The notes under the pieces were generated by a model, which saw nothing but the letters and a program-made list of their open reading frames with translations, searched no databases and had not been told where the DNA came from. DNA of 64,000 bases from Hirsutella rhossiliensis (lineage: Eukaryota; Ascomycota; Sordariomycetes; Hypocreales; Ophiocordycipitaceae). The translations under genes and the position numbers were made by a program. The stretch's first letter is position 1. Each line of letters begins with the position of its first letter. Shown in pieces: positions 1 to 10,469 of this stretch. The stretch is taken from assembly GCF_020360975.1 (NCBI RefSeq), contig NW_025408667.1:8246001-8310000 (forward strand). Direction: 5' to 3'.

Positions 1-19
1 AGCCCCGACCGCCCGAGCT

Positions 20-313
20 ATGTCCCCAGAAGCCCAGCTCGAAGAAATATGCGACCAGATGCAGGCACTAGACATCCAAGCATCCGCATTCCGACAAATT
101 AATATCGACCTTTGGGACAACGATATCACACACGACGAAAAGGACAAGATCGCAGTAACGACATATGTGGCAAAGTTCATATTCATCGTTCAATCTGGCA
201 GTGATCAAGGATACGACCTCCTTGGTTACTTCCAACAGCATTTTGAAGAATGGACCGAAGACACATGGGACCGCGCCCGAATGAATACAAGAGAGCCCTC
301 AGGAAACTACTAA
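20..313 (+). CDS. Copia gag, N-terminal segment (fragment)
   Basis: A 97-residue open frame beginning MSPEAQLEEI with an acidic, helix-rich composition, in the position of the N-terminal part of a copia Gag capsid protein. The true start may be upstream of the window, because the frame leads in from base 1 without an obvious leader. It ends at a stop at 311-313. Between 313 and 422 a different frame holds Gag-like residues (KGEIRNTISHI and on), so at least one frameshift separates this piece from the main gag segment. Gag would form the cytoplasmic virus-like particle. Assigned by position and composition, not by a diagnostic motif. Confidence 0.55.
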   Translation: MSPEAQLEEICDQMQALDIQASAFRQINIDLWDNDITHDEKDKIAVTTYVAKFIFIVQSGSDQGYDLLGYFQQHFEEWTEDTWDRARMNTREPSGNY

Positions 314-422
314 GGAAAAGAGGTATCTACACAGGTTCACAAAGGGGAAATTCGCAACACAATTTCTCATATTACAAACTATCGAGAACTGACAAACCTG
401 GCCAGAGCAGGAGTTTACGGAG

Positions 423-1678
423 ATGGTGTTTGATGAGAGGACTGCTGCCTTCAGGAGGCAGACAGCATTACTAGGATCAAATGCTTCCACTAATCCCCAT
501 CCGTCTCAACCTCCTTCACCATCAGTTACGCCCTTAGCAGCACCTCATCAAGGTCTTAACGAACCACAACCTATTAAGACCCTAACGAGCCCTCCTAACG
601 CACCTACTCCTGCTCCGACTATCCAAGATAAACCTGCTCCGACCTCTCTTACTATTCATCCGACTTCCTACCGCTTCCAGAACCCCGATCTCGTCCAACC
701 CGTCACCAACTCCATCCCCGAACACTTATCCGGCCCTGCAACCTTTGGAGAATACATGAAACTCCCCCCGGATAACATCCCGAACGCTATCGTCGATAGC
801 GACATCCAGCAGAAGTTTATGAAGACCTGGAACAAAGATCGGAACTACACAGGAGAGCCGTACGATCTCCTTGATGATAAGCTCCGCCTCTTCTTAAGCA
901 ACTGCTCTCATATCCCAGTGAAACCATCACAATTTCACGCACTCTTTCCCCGGATCCTTGATGGAAGAGCCCAAAGATTCTATCTTGATAAGATCACATG
1001 GGCTACGACGTTCCGACAAGCGTATGATATCTTCAAACAACACTTTGACACGGAAGTCAACCATGTCCACTACCATACTGACTGGACAACAATAACCTTC
1101 AACTCCATCCGTGCCCAAGATGCTTCGAAGACCCCCCACGAAGTGCTTCAAATCCTCTTTGATAAGCTTCAGCTCTGCCAACGAGCCCTTGGCAGGGAGT
1201 ACGCAGGAGACCTCCAACTGCGTACAACGCTTATGAAAGCATGCCGTGGAGTACCCGAACTCCAATACGCTCTTTTCAAACCCGCCGATAACGTCGAGCA
1301 CCTTCTTGCAGATCTTCGTGCATCCGTTGAAACCCATCTTGCCCTCATAACAACTTCTCAATTTCCCTTGACTTTGCTGGATCATTTGATCATAACGATC
1401 CACACCATCAGTACTACCTCGACCGTCGATACAATAACAACCGCTCTCGAGGTAGATACGGATATTCAGGTCAACGACCCAGCCGCGGATACAGACAAAG
1501 CTACAACCGTGGAAACTACCGGCCTCAAAGCCGTAGTAACTACAATCATAGCTACAGTAACCGAAACTGGACGAAGAAGTGTTTTGTTTGTGGACAAGAA
1601 GGCTGTTGGTCAACTAAACACTCTACGGATGAACGGCAAAGGCCAAGGACCAACATATCACTCAATGTCACTTCATAG
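423..1678 (+). CDS. Copia gag, central part and zinc knuckle (one frameshift)
   Basis: From 423 the frame encodes a Pro/Thr-rich linker followed by a capsid-like helical region to about 1330. Near 1335-1345 the coding signal moves to another frame, apparently through loss of one A in 'ctcataac'. That frame runs through an Arg/Gly/Tyr/Asn-rich tract into a knuckle, CFVCGQEGCWSTKH, coded at 1580-1621, and stops at 1676-1678. The spacing is C-x2-C-x4-C-x4-H, a CCHC-like variant typical of fungal copia Gag and involved in nucleic-acid binding. After the frameshift the original frame continues open to 1730 but reads as Thr/Ile-rich noise. Gag packages the RNA; in copia it normally continues into the polyprotein, so the break is decay or sequence error. 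Confidence 0.8.
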
Positions 1679-1731
1679 GTGTACAACTCACGGACATCGG
1701 AGGCTATATTCTAGACTACGAAGGTCATGAG

Positions 1732-2408
1732 ATGAGCAGCTTTGATGACACTGAAGATACATGGGAAGAACATGACAATAGCACCAACGATCACCCGGAA
1801 CAATGGCAAGCAAGCCAAATGCTCTGTCAACAGGCATTCAATCATTTGATCACAGGAGAAGACGTCTATCAGACGGATCAAACCGTTGTTCCAGCCTCGC
1901 AATTTATTATTGAAGATCGCTATTCAAGGATAGATTCCAAGGTATCATGATCGACACAGGTGCAGCAACATTTTCCACAGCAGGATACTCTCAGTACATC
2001 GCCCTACAACGAGAAGACCCTTCTGTAGCTCTCGACAGCTCCACATCCGGCCAGGCCTCCATCAAATTCGGCAACAGCGACGCCATCCACTCCCTCGGCA
2101 CAGTCGCCCTTAACACACCCCTCGGAAGGATCACGTTCCACGTCCTTCAAACCCCAACTCCCTTTTTGCTCTGCCTTGCTGATATGGACCGGCTTGGTAT
2201 CTATTTCAACAACATCACAGATACCATCAATTGTACTAATCATTGTACTAATCGCCCTACAAGCATTCCAGTCGTACGCAAATGGGGACATCCCTGGTTC
2301 TTCCTTACGAAAGATGAAGAGTCCATCTCGTTTCTTACGGAAACAGAGATTCGTACACTTCACCGACGCTTTGACACCCAGCAGTCCCTAGGCTCCATCA
2401 CCTCTTGA
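1732..2408 (+). CDS. Copia linker and aspartic protease (retropepsin), frameshifted
   Basis: Residues from 1732 to about 1930 form an acidic linker (SSFDDTEDTWEE...). A small indel near 1930 moves the frame, and from 1947 the retropepsin starts with M-I-D-T-G-A, the catalytic DTGA motif at 1953-1964. Near its end is PFLLCLADMDRLG, a block typical of the protease/pre-integrase junction of fungal copia. The frame then enters the GAG-pre-integrase region (LTETEIRTLHRRF) and is thrown out by one missing base at about 2372, ending in a stop at 2406-2408. The protease cleaves Gag-Pol inside the particle. Identification is strong because motif, order and neighbours all agree. Confidence 0.85.
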
Positions 2409-3361
2409 AGCAAGCCGGGCACAGTGACGTCTCGATAGACACATTAGAGACTATCTCTAAGTTCTGTCACCACTGTCAAATGCACTCACAAGCCCCACGC
2501 CGCTTCAAGTTCACCCTTAACGATGATCAAGAGTTCAACTACGAAATCATCGTTGATGTGATGCACCTAGGAACACCACAACGCCCTGTTCTACACGTTG
2601 TGGACTCAGCTACTGCTTTCCAAGGAGCCAGATTTTTACCGTCAATGTCAGCTAAAGATACATGGAGACCCTCCGGACCCTCTGGATCGACACGTATCTT
2701 GGACCTCCTGATACCCTCCGTCATGATGCAGGAACTAACTTTGCTTCTCTCGAATTCCGGAACGAAGCAAAGATTATGGGAATCAAATGCTCTCAAGTAC
2801 CTGTTGAGACGCATTGGTCCATTGGAAAGATTGAACGCTATCACGCACCCTCCGACGCGCCTTTAACATCCTCCATGCTGAGATTGGCCACACCACTTCC
2901 GCCGAAACAGTCCTTCAAATGGCTGTTAAAGCAATCAATGATACGGCAGGACCTGACGGTCTTGTGCCTACGTTGCTTGTTTTCGGCGCATACCGCGTAT
3001 CTACAGACTCGCCCCTTCCGCTTCTACCCTCAAAAGATCGGAAGCTATGCAGAAAGCGATGAAAATGCTCCGCCAACTCTCGGCAGAAAGACGAGTTAAG
3101 GATGCCCTCCATGCACGCAACGGCCCGAGCACGACAGAAGTGCTATCCTCCCGCTGCAAAGTGAAGTTCGCGTTTGGAGAGAAAGACGGTTGGCAAGGAC
3201 CCTTCAAGATTGCATCGATTGATACCCATAACATCACCATTGACACAGTCAACGGCCCCAAGTCTTTCGATCGACCCTTGTACAACCGTATCTGCGTGAT
3301 GATACCACTCTTTCCGACCCTACACACGACACAGACCCTCAGGCATTCGTTCAGATCTTAA
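2405..3361 (+). CDS. Copia integrase (zinc finger, DDE core, C-terminal domain), frameshifted
   Basis: The segment opens with LHHLLKQAGH in the frame before 2405 and reaches a CHHCQMHS zinc-finger pair at about 2466-2489. The core has an early Asp in IVDVMHL, a second in HDAGTNF at 2719-2739 and a Glu in GKIERYH near 2824-2844, with 35 residues between the last two: the D-x35-E spacing of retroviral-type integrases. Frame changes occur near 2660, 2850, 3020 and 3150, each explained by one base lost or gained in a run of G or C. The C-terminal part includes KDGWQGPFKIASID at about 3182-3223. The enzyme inserts the cDNA and makes the TSD. An unbroken product is not encoded here. Confidence 0.85.
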
Positions 3362-3429
3362 TGAACAACCGGCTCAAGACCCCGTTAAGACCCTAACGGA
3401 CCTGCCTGCCCGACCCGAACCCCCGCCCC

Positions 3430-4298
3430 GCAAGAGGACGCCCACCAGGATCAAAGAACAAGCCAAAGGATTTGATCATGATGGCCCAAGCCGTAGACCA
3501 GAGCTTCTTGACCCAAAAGGAGGAAGATGCACAAGCTCTTTCCTCAAGCTACGGTCTGATGGCATAATCACCTCTCCTGGTGACCCCTTCGAAGAATCCG
3601 ATAACAAAGAGATTACTGACCTCGTTGGCCGCGGTGTATTCCAATTTGAACGATACGATCAAATGAGTCATGGAAACTATAGAATCTTTCGCTCTCGAAT
3701 GGTTCGTGAAGTCAAAGGAATCAACACTAAGCCCTACGAAAAGTCTCGACTTGTTATTCAAGGACATAACGACTTTGAGAAGACCACCCTCCTGACGCAA
3801 TCTCCGACAATTCAACGCGTTAGCCAGAGACTCATCCTCGCTATTGCCCCCGGACTTCTTCAAAACTACGGCATAACCCTCTCCCTCCGTGATATCACTC
3901 AGGCATACCCGCAATCCCAGACCAAGCTTTCCCGGACCATTCTTACGTATTTGCCCACGGAACTACAAGGCAAATACCCTAACGGAACAATTATTCGTGT
4001 TATTAAGCCCTGTACGGTATCGCAGAAGCCGGAGTCCATTGGTTCCGCACATATCAGCAGCATCACCTCGAAAAGCTGGATATGTCTACCTCCACCTATG
4101 ACTCCTGCCTACTGATTTCGAATACTGGCCCTGACACGCTCGGTATTGTTGGAATGCAAACTGATGACACCTCATCCTTGGAACGAACAACTTTTCTACC
4201 CGTGAAGAAGAAGAGCTACAAAGGCAGAATTTCGTTCCAAGCCCAAGACTGACATCACATACGGAACAACGGTTGACTTTAATGGTGCAAGACTGACG
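3430..4298 (+). CDS. Copia reverse transcriptase, fragmented
   Basis: RVT_2-type reverse transcriptase. RRPTRIKEQAKGF near 3433 leads into DLVGRGVFQFERYD and, from 3663, the long open piece with NYRIFRSRMVREVKG, KSRLVIQGHND and the first catalytic region LRDITQAYPQS (about 3889-3921). After a frame change near 4010 the thumb region (LYGIAEAGVHWF...) follows. A MQTDDT motif at about 4155-4172 stands where most families have YVDD; M-Q-T-D-D is the usual form in this fungal lineage. It copies element RNA to cDNA in the particle. The two adjacent Asp are intact. Product interrupted by at least two frame changes. Confidence 0.83.
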
Positions 4299-5138
4299 TT
4301 GCTGAATAATAACCCCTTAAGAAAGGATCCCTTTACTTCAACAGAAGGGACAAGCAGCAAAATGACCACCATTGACCCTAAAGCAATTGATCGTCACCAG
4401 CGCTACGTTGAGGAACGAGCGCGAGCCTCATACATTGCTTCAATTGCTCAACCGGAAGCTTCTTTCGATGTTTCAGTCGCCGCCCAAGTACAGACCCCTG
4501 AGGATAAAGATTACGCAATTTTGAACAAGCGACTGCAATGGCAAATGGATCACCAACTACGTGGCCTCACGTACAAACCAATTGATCTAGCTACTGCAAA
4601 GCTGATGGTTTTCACCGATGGTTCTTTCGCAAACAACAAGGACTTATCCTCCCAACTAGGATTCGTCATTGCCCTCGTTAACGAGACAAACCACAAAGAA
4701 AAACAGTTCGAGATTAGTGGTAACATCGTACACTGGAGTTCAACAAAGTGCAAACGTGTTACCCGTAGCGTCCTAGCATCAGAGATCTACGGTATGGCCA
4801 ACGGATTCGACATAGGCATCTCCCTTGCGATGACTATGAAGATAATTACGGAACGACTCAACCTTCCTCCTATCCCTCTCATCGTCTGTACGGATTCGTA
4901 CTCTCTCTACGAATGCCTAGTCAAGCTCGGTACGACGAAGGAAAAACGATTGATGATTGATATCATGGCCCTTCGCCAGTCATACGAGAAGAGAGAGATA
5001 ACAGATATTCGTTGGATCAACGGCGCAGACAACCCAGCAGATGCAATGACGAAAGCATCACCAAACCGAGCCCTGGAACGCTTCATCGATACCAATAGTC
5101 TGACAATTCGAGTCGAAGGATACGTACAACGTTCCTAA
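4299..5138 (+). CDS. Copia RNase H domain, C-terminus of Pol
   Basis: The longest undamaged part of the pol frame, 279 codons from a Met at 4299, although the natural polyprotein enters from upstream in the same frame. RNase H begins at MVFTDGSFA (about 4607-4633; first catalytic Asp), has the Glu region RSVLASEIYGM (about 4766-4798), a third Asp in VCTDSYSLYECL (about 4885-4920) and the late NPADAMTKAS block (about 5032-5061) that is a hallmark of copia RNase H. It removes RNA from RNA/DNA hybrids during cDNA synthesis. It ends at TAA 5136-5138, which I take as the end of Pol. Confidence 0.9.
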   Translation: MLNNNPLRKDPFTSTEGTSSKMTTIDPKAIDRHQRYVEERARASYIASIAQPEASFDVSVAAQVQTPEDKDYAILNKRLQWQMDHQLRGLTYKPIDLATAKLMVFTDGSFANNKDLSSQLGFVIALVNETNHKEKQFEISGNIVHWSSTKCKRVTRSVLASEIYGMANGFDIGISLAMTMKIITERLNLPPIPLIVCTDSYSLYECLVKLGTTKEKRLMIDIMALRQSYEKREITDIRWINGADNPADAMTKASPNRALERFIDTNSLTIRVEGYVQRS

Positions 5139-5315
5139 CCGCTCCTTATCCCTATGATCAAATGATTGCTCCTATCAGGAAGACCCTTCACTTCTTCCCC
5201 GATATCTACAGCTAAGAACAAGACGTCGGACCCACTTTTTCGCAATAATGACACACGCCCTCACGGCACATTCCTTCACGGCCTTAACGCTACTATCCTT
5301 TAGACCTGTTCAAGG
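5139..5315 (+). other. Copia 3' untranslated region
   Basis: Non-coding stretch between the Pol stop and the proposed 3' LTR. Normal CpA/TpG content. I see no clear polypurine tract directly before the LTR; only a weak 'caagg' precedes TGTTG at 5316. Confidence 0.6.
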
Positions 5316-5553
5316 TGTTGCTGTGCTTCTCACAGCAAAAGAAGAGTTGCCTGTGTAGGAATGTATCTATCTAGTGGTGTGACCAACCATGGTTGGCACG
5401 TGACCCGTACGGTCACGTGTGCGGCTGAGGGCAGCGTGCCCCCTTTCTCCACGCTGGCCTCTGCCTCCTTAGATAGAGAACAAGACGAATACAACATCAC
5501 AGGTTAACCCTAGTACCGTCTCATTGCAGCAGCTGCCGCAGGTGCCTACCCAC
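5316..5553 (+). repeat. Copia 3' long terminal repeat
   Basis: Begins TGTTGCTGTG and ends CCTACCCACA, giving TG...CA ends about 238 bp apart. The right end coincides with the last CpA before the RIP-saturated DNA, an independent marker of the insertion edge. The left end could instead be the TGTTC at 5307, and an internal TACAACA at 5490-5496 could be mistaken for an end. The 5' partner LTR is outside the window, so the boundaries cannot be confirmed by alignment. Confidence 0.65.
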
Positions 5554-8098
5554 ATATATAGTATTTCTATATTAATTCTTCTTTAATCGAATATAGCTTA
5601 TAGCCTTTATATATATTACTAATAATCTTTTAATATACCGTTATATCGTTTATACTATACTTATACTTTTTTATATTTATAAACTCTATAGTTTAAATAT
5701 ATATATTCGTTATAATCTTCTTTATTATATTTAACTTATTACGTAAGTCTTTAAAAGATTAAGGGTTTAAATATCTTAAAGTAAGTAGCGTTATACTATT
5801 CTTTTATTTTAGTATATTTATAGATTTTATATATCTCTAAAAGATATCTTATTAATAAACCGTAATTATTATAGTATTTAAGTAGCGTACTATAATTAAG
5901 TTCTAATAATATAACTTAGTTATTTAGGTAGCGTTAATCGATTTTCTAGTAGTTTAGTTCTATACTTAAGTAGGGTTTTAAAAGTACTTATCCTTTAAAC
6001 TTAACTAAGAAGGCATTATATTATGCCTTTATCTAAAAGTATATTATATAATCTAGGTAGATATATAATATCTATAAAATATACTTATAGTACTTATAAG
6101 TAAGTAGTATTTATAGATTATCTTTAAATTCTCCTTATAATTACTATTCTTATTATAAAGCTATAAAGGTATTAACTATAGCGATAGCTATAGTATAGTT
6201 TCCTCCGCGTAGTACTAGTTAATATTAAATTAGTATAGCTTATTAGTTTTCTATAAGAATTTAAGGTATTTATTAAGTTCTAATTTTAAGTATTTCTTTA
6301 AATTCTTTAAAGTATAGAGCGTATTCTTTAATTATAGTATTTTCCTTTAATAATAAGGGTAGTAGTATAAGTTCGTTCTTATCTTCTATTTCTCTAGGTA
6401 TTTCTTATTCTTTAAAGCTTATATCGTTAATACTTTATTATTCCTTTTTAAGTTACTATCTAAGTTTTATAAGTATAAGGGCTATATCTATATCTTTTTT
6501 ATTATATTATTTATAGACTGCTTATTATTATTATCGATTTTTATTTTATATATCTTCTTAGAATCGTTTACTATTCTTCTTAATCTAGTCTTAGGAGACT
6601 CCTTTAAGATAGGGGTATTCTAGTTCTACGAATTTAACTTATTTTATATTTTAGGATCCCTTTACTATATTATTATAAGGGTTTTCCTTAGTAGCTGTAG
6701 GAACTATCTAATACTATTCTTATCGCTTAAGTATACTATATATTTATCGTCGTAGTATATAGTTTAACTAAGGAGTTTATACTTTAGTTCCTATCTATTA
6801 ATAGCGTTTAGGTATTTCTTACCTTTTAGGGCTAGTACCTAGTAGGTTTTCTTCTCCTTATAAGGTTATCTATATTCTTTAAAGTAATATCTAAGTTTCC
6901 TATAGTTAAAATACTTTCCTTTACTTTTTTATATTATATTTAGGTCTATCCTACCTAGGTTAATTATATAAGTATAGGTAATAGAAGTTTCGCGCTTCTT
7001 TTTATAGTTAGTATATTAGTTAAAGTTATTCTTATAAGAAGGGTTTTAGTTTCCTCTTCCTTATTTCTTTTCTTAGTATTATATATACTATCTATTATCG
7101 ATTTATATTACTATAGTAATATAGTCTAAGAGGTTATTAGGTCGATTTTCTTTATAAAGCTCGTCCTTAACTTCTTCTTTAAGCTTATTATAAAATCGTA
7201 ATATAAGAGGTTCGTTATCCTAATTAAGCTTTAAGGTAACTTAATAGAACTTTATAGTATAATCTAATATTAAGATCCTTTATTAAAGTTCTTAAAGTTT
7301 CTATTTAGCTTCTTATTCTTTATTAGTTATTTTAAATACCTTTATAATAGCTTCTTTAAATCCTTAAAAACTAGTAAAGACTTTATTTATCTTATTATCT
7401 TATTACGCTAGTTAGTTATTAAGAAAATCCCTTATAATAGGTCTAAACTAAGTAAGTACTATTTTAGATAAATAATTTCCTATATAAAGTACCTTTTCGA
7501 CTAGGTCTAAGAGTTTAGTAGGGTAAAACCGGTAGTAGGCCTTAAGTTAAGTAAGAAAGTCTTAAAGTATACTATAAGTACTATTAAATAGTCCTAGCTA
7601 TTTTAGTTTAACTACTTCTCTAAGGTCCTTAACTTATCCGTTGCCTCCTTTATTCTTAAGTAACTATACCTTATATTAAAGGGTAATAATCTCGCGTATT
7701 ATATCCTAAGGCAATATAGTAGCTCTAGAGTTAGTTAATCTAGCTTACTATATAGGTATATTAATAGTTACGATATTACTTAAAGTAACGCGGTATTATA
7801 CTAAATATAAGCTTTTAATATATAACGACTAGTATTATTCTTAAGGGATAAACCTATCGAGGGGTTTATATTAATAGATATAATAGGGCGTGGTCTAAGT
7901 AATAATAAGTATATTACGTTAGTAATAAGTCGGAGGTTATAGACTATAGACTATAACTAAGTAATTAAAATTAGAGATAAAATCGTAATAAAGATTTATA
8001 TTAAAAGCTATTAAGCTATCTATTTAAAGGAGTAAAAGTAGGTAGCTATATATACTTATAGAGACTATCCTTAGATTACGGTCTTAGCTATAATCCCC
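5554..8098 (-). mobile_element. Family-1 chromovirus (Ty3/gypsy), 5' part, RIP-mutated
   Basis: Reverse complement of the 5' third of the complete family-1 element at 16072-23922. Position 5555-5600 matches that copy near 18745-18788; the gag zinc-knuckle region at about 6885-6925 matches 17425-17470; the 7680-7800 stretch matches the leader just inside the 5' LTR (16560-16640). The copy runs from a truncated 5' LTR on its right into gag and early pol, then stops where the copia LTR ends at 5553. CpA and TpG are almost absent and stops fill every frame. The rest of pol and the 3' LTR are presumably upstream of the copia insertion, outside the window. Confidence 0.85.
7821..8098 (-). repeat. 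Family-1 5' LTR, truncated
   Basis: Starts tataacgactagtattatt, the reverse complement of the 3' end of the 450-bp LTR at 16072-16521, and follows that LTR to about 8098, where similarity is lost and family-2-like sequence begins. About 170 bp of the LTR are missing, so the element was cut by a later rearrangement or insertion. Confidence 0.75.
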
Positions 8099-9268
8099 TT
8101 TATAGCTTACTATAGCTTACTTATAAGCTATACTCCTAAGTAGTAATCTATTTATATAAGGCTTACTTAGCTTATATACGCTTTAGGTAAGCTAAGCCTA
8201 AGTAACTTCTCGTCCTAACTATTATTCTAAGCCGCCTTATTATATAAATATAGCTAGGTCTCTTATAGCCCGCTAACTATAGTTATAATAGTAAATTTAA
8301 AGTTAAAGAAATATAAGCTATATACTAAAAAAAAGTTAGCTAAAAGAAATACTAAGAGGTCCTTATAAAGTAGTATAGGTACCTTAACTTAATATAAGAA
8401 CTTATATATAAGTTTATAAGAGCTATAGCTTTTAATAAGTTTAAGGCCTTATATAAACTAGTAAATTAAAATAATAAACTAATAAACTATTTATAGTAGC
8501 TTAAGCTAAAACTATAAAGTAAGTAAAGTAAAAGGGGTAATTATAGTAATATAAGTATAATAGTATAAGTAAAGATAAAAATAGCATTTATTATAAGGCG
8601 GAGCCCTTAAACTACCTAAGCTTATTTCTTATTATTATTATTACCTTTATTATTATCTTTATTATCGTTATCCTTATTAGCCTCCTCTTTTTTATTAGCG
8701 GCGGCGGCGGTCTTTAAGGCGCTAAAGCGGCCCTTTAAGCTTATAAGATAGTTAGTAGCGGCGGCGGCTTTAAAGGTAAAAGGGCGGTAGCTAGTAGTAG
8801 CGGTAAGGGTAGCGGTAGTAGTAAAGGTAAGTATAGCTAAGAAGACTACTAATAAGGTAATAAAAGTAGTATCCCTAGCGCTAGGTATATTAAAAGTAAA
8901 AGTAAGGAAGTAAAAGAGTAAAGACTTACTTAAGTATAAGGCCCTATCGCTTAAGGGTATAGAGGTTATAGTATATAGTAGCTATAGTAGTAAGGCGCTT
9001 CTTAGTAGCCCCCTATACTTACTTATATAAGCTAGCCTTTTAAGCTAATACTATAGTAAGAAGGATAGGAGGCGCTACCTTATAAGTATAGCTAGCGCGC
9101 GCGTACTAATAATAGCTACCGCTATAGTAGCGCTTAGCTTAGTTAAAGTAGTTAAGCTCTTATAATATATAATATATATAGGGGGCTAAGTAAGCGGCGC
9201 TAGCTTATACTTAGCGCTTATATTATAAGAGGTTAGCGGATAGCGTTTATTATACTTACTTAATTATA
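8099..9268 (+). mobile_element. Family-2 gypsy fragment: chromodomain end and 3' region
   Basis: From about 8270 the sequence matches 28480-29480 of the complete family-2 element: chromodomain codons near 8290-8460, then the stretch with tta/att runs and GGCGGC repeats (8635-9120). 8099-8270 aligns poorly and may be diverged family-2 or unrelated sequence. The copy stops at about 9268 before its polypurine tract and 3' LTR, where family-4 copia sequence on the other strand takes over. Neither junction shows a clean element terminus, pointing to deletion or recombination rather than simple nesting. RIP-saturated and non-coding. Confidence 0.75.
8270..8465 (+). pseudogene. Chromodomain remnant of family-2 integrase
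   Basis: Reading TAG/TAA as lost Gln/Trp, the frame aligns with the chromodomain of the full element at 28495-28690: KYQEVL at the first strand, then a region equivalent to the aromatic-cage strand, then the helix FNKFKAL. Chromodomains on gypsy integrases bind methylated histone H3 and steer insertion to heterochromatin. This copy cannot encode it: Trp and several aromatic codons have become stops. Confidence 0.6.
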
Positions 9269-9795
9269 GACCTATTATATAGGCCCTTTTTATTATAATA
9301 CCCTTTAATCTTTATGCCCTTTTATTTTAAGCCTAGGTATTTAATATTAATAGGAAGGGTAAAATACTTTTTTTTAGAGCTAATTTAAGATATCTTTTAT
9401 AAATAGCTCTTTATTAAACTATATCTACTTTACCTTATAGTTAAAGTAGGATTTTATCTAGTTAATAAAGTCTTAAAAAGTAAACTAATTATACTTACTT
9501 AAGTAGGTCTATAAGAAATAAAGGAAAACTATTCTTAAAAAAGCATTTATAAAAAGTATTACCTTAATAAAGCTTTCTTAGTCCTTAGAGATATTAGTTT
9601 AGTTAACCTAAATTTCCTTATATAGCTAGTTTAGCTATATAAGGGTTCGTTTAGTAATTCCTTTCTTAGTCTTTCCTTAGCTATAGTATTTATATTTAAT
9701 AGTCTTTAAGCCCTTTATTTATATACTTTATTATTAGCCTAGCTTATATAAAGCTAAGGAGCCTAGGTAACTAAGTTATATATATAAAAAAAGAC

Positions 9796-9874
9796 ACCCT
9801 TATAGTATAGTAGTTATATACCTAGGAAGCCTACTAGCTATAACGCTAGAGTTAGTTTAAATCCGGCTAGGGGC
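9796..9874 (+). other. tRNA-like head of SINE with pol III A and B boxes
   Basis: The 5' strand ACCCTTA (9796-9802) pairs with TAGGGGC (9868-9874) in 6 of 7 positions allowing a G:U. GTAT/ATAC (9805-9808/9818-9821) forms a D-stem around an AGTAGTTAT loop. The T-loop TTTAAAT (9856-9862) fits TTCAAAT after CpA to TpA mutation. CTAGC/GCTAG (9834-9838/9845-9849) forms a further stem. The region between the D-stem and this stem is too short for a normal anticodon arm, so it is a degenerate SINE promoter, not a working tRNA. Confidence 0.65.
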
Positions 9875-10469
9875 ACGATTAATTTTTAGTCGGACTAGTA
9901 GACTACGCTAACCTACTTATTAATTAGCTAATTAGCGCTTCTAAAAGCGCTTATAAATATACTAGCAGTCTAGCCCCGCTATAAGTAGGCCGGCCCGGAC
10001 CTCGCCTACCTAGACCTAGTAACGAATTTATTAGGACCTCCCCTTAACCTTAGTCCGGGCCCCCCGACCGGGAAAATAAAAACCTAGGGCCGATACTAGT
10101 AACTTAATAAGTACGGCGCGAAGCTAGTACGATAACCCGACTACCGGCCTAGCTAAAGGCTAGCATTAATAAAAAAATAGCCCGCTAAGCCTTATAGCGG
10201 AAAAATAAGGTAGAGCCTAGGAAGATATCGTTATAGGATAAGGTTAAAGATAATTATATAATTAACTATTAACCGTTAACTAAAAAAACGCTCGTACTAC
10301 CGATTAACGCTATATATACCCCGCGTATATAAAGGAGTTACTTTCTAAGGTTACTTTATAGCGGGGCTAATACGATTCCGACTAACTATAACGATACCTA
10401 AGATAGCTAGCGTAAGATTCCTATATATTATAACCGCGACCTAGTATAAGGGCGGACTAGCTATAAAAG

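Larger units (their letters stand above)
1..5553 (+). mobile_element. Ty1/copia retrotransposon, not RIP-mutated, 5' end outside the window
   Basis: Domains in order are gag with a zinc knuckle, aspartic protease (DTGA), integrase (zinc finger then D-x35-E core), reverse transcriptase and RNase H. Integrase before reverse transcriptase is the Ty1/copia order. A 3' LTR follows; the 5' LTR and leader lie upstream of base 1. CpA and TpG occur at normal frequency here, in sharp contrast to everything after 5553. The polyprotein is split over several frames by small indels but has few in-frame nonsense changes, so it looks recent. The composition change falls at the LTR end (...CCCACA), supporting a real insertion boundary. 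Identification as fungal copia is firm; the exact LTR ends are less so. Confidence 0.93.

Noticed and set aside
927..1613. 228-codon minus-strand frame in the copia gag region
   Set aside because: Antisense shadow of gag; no domain, and the plus strand carries the zinc knuckle and the expected gag position. Other minus-strand frames in 299-5095 rejected for the same reason.
9796..9874. A functional tRNA gene
   Set aside because: The arms are imperfect, there is no room for a normal anticodon arm, and it is the head of a dispersed element with TSDs and a second copy at 36414.
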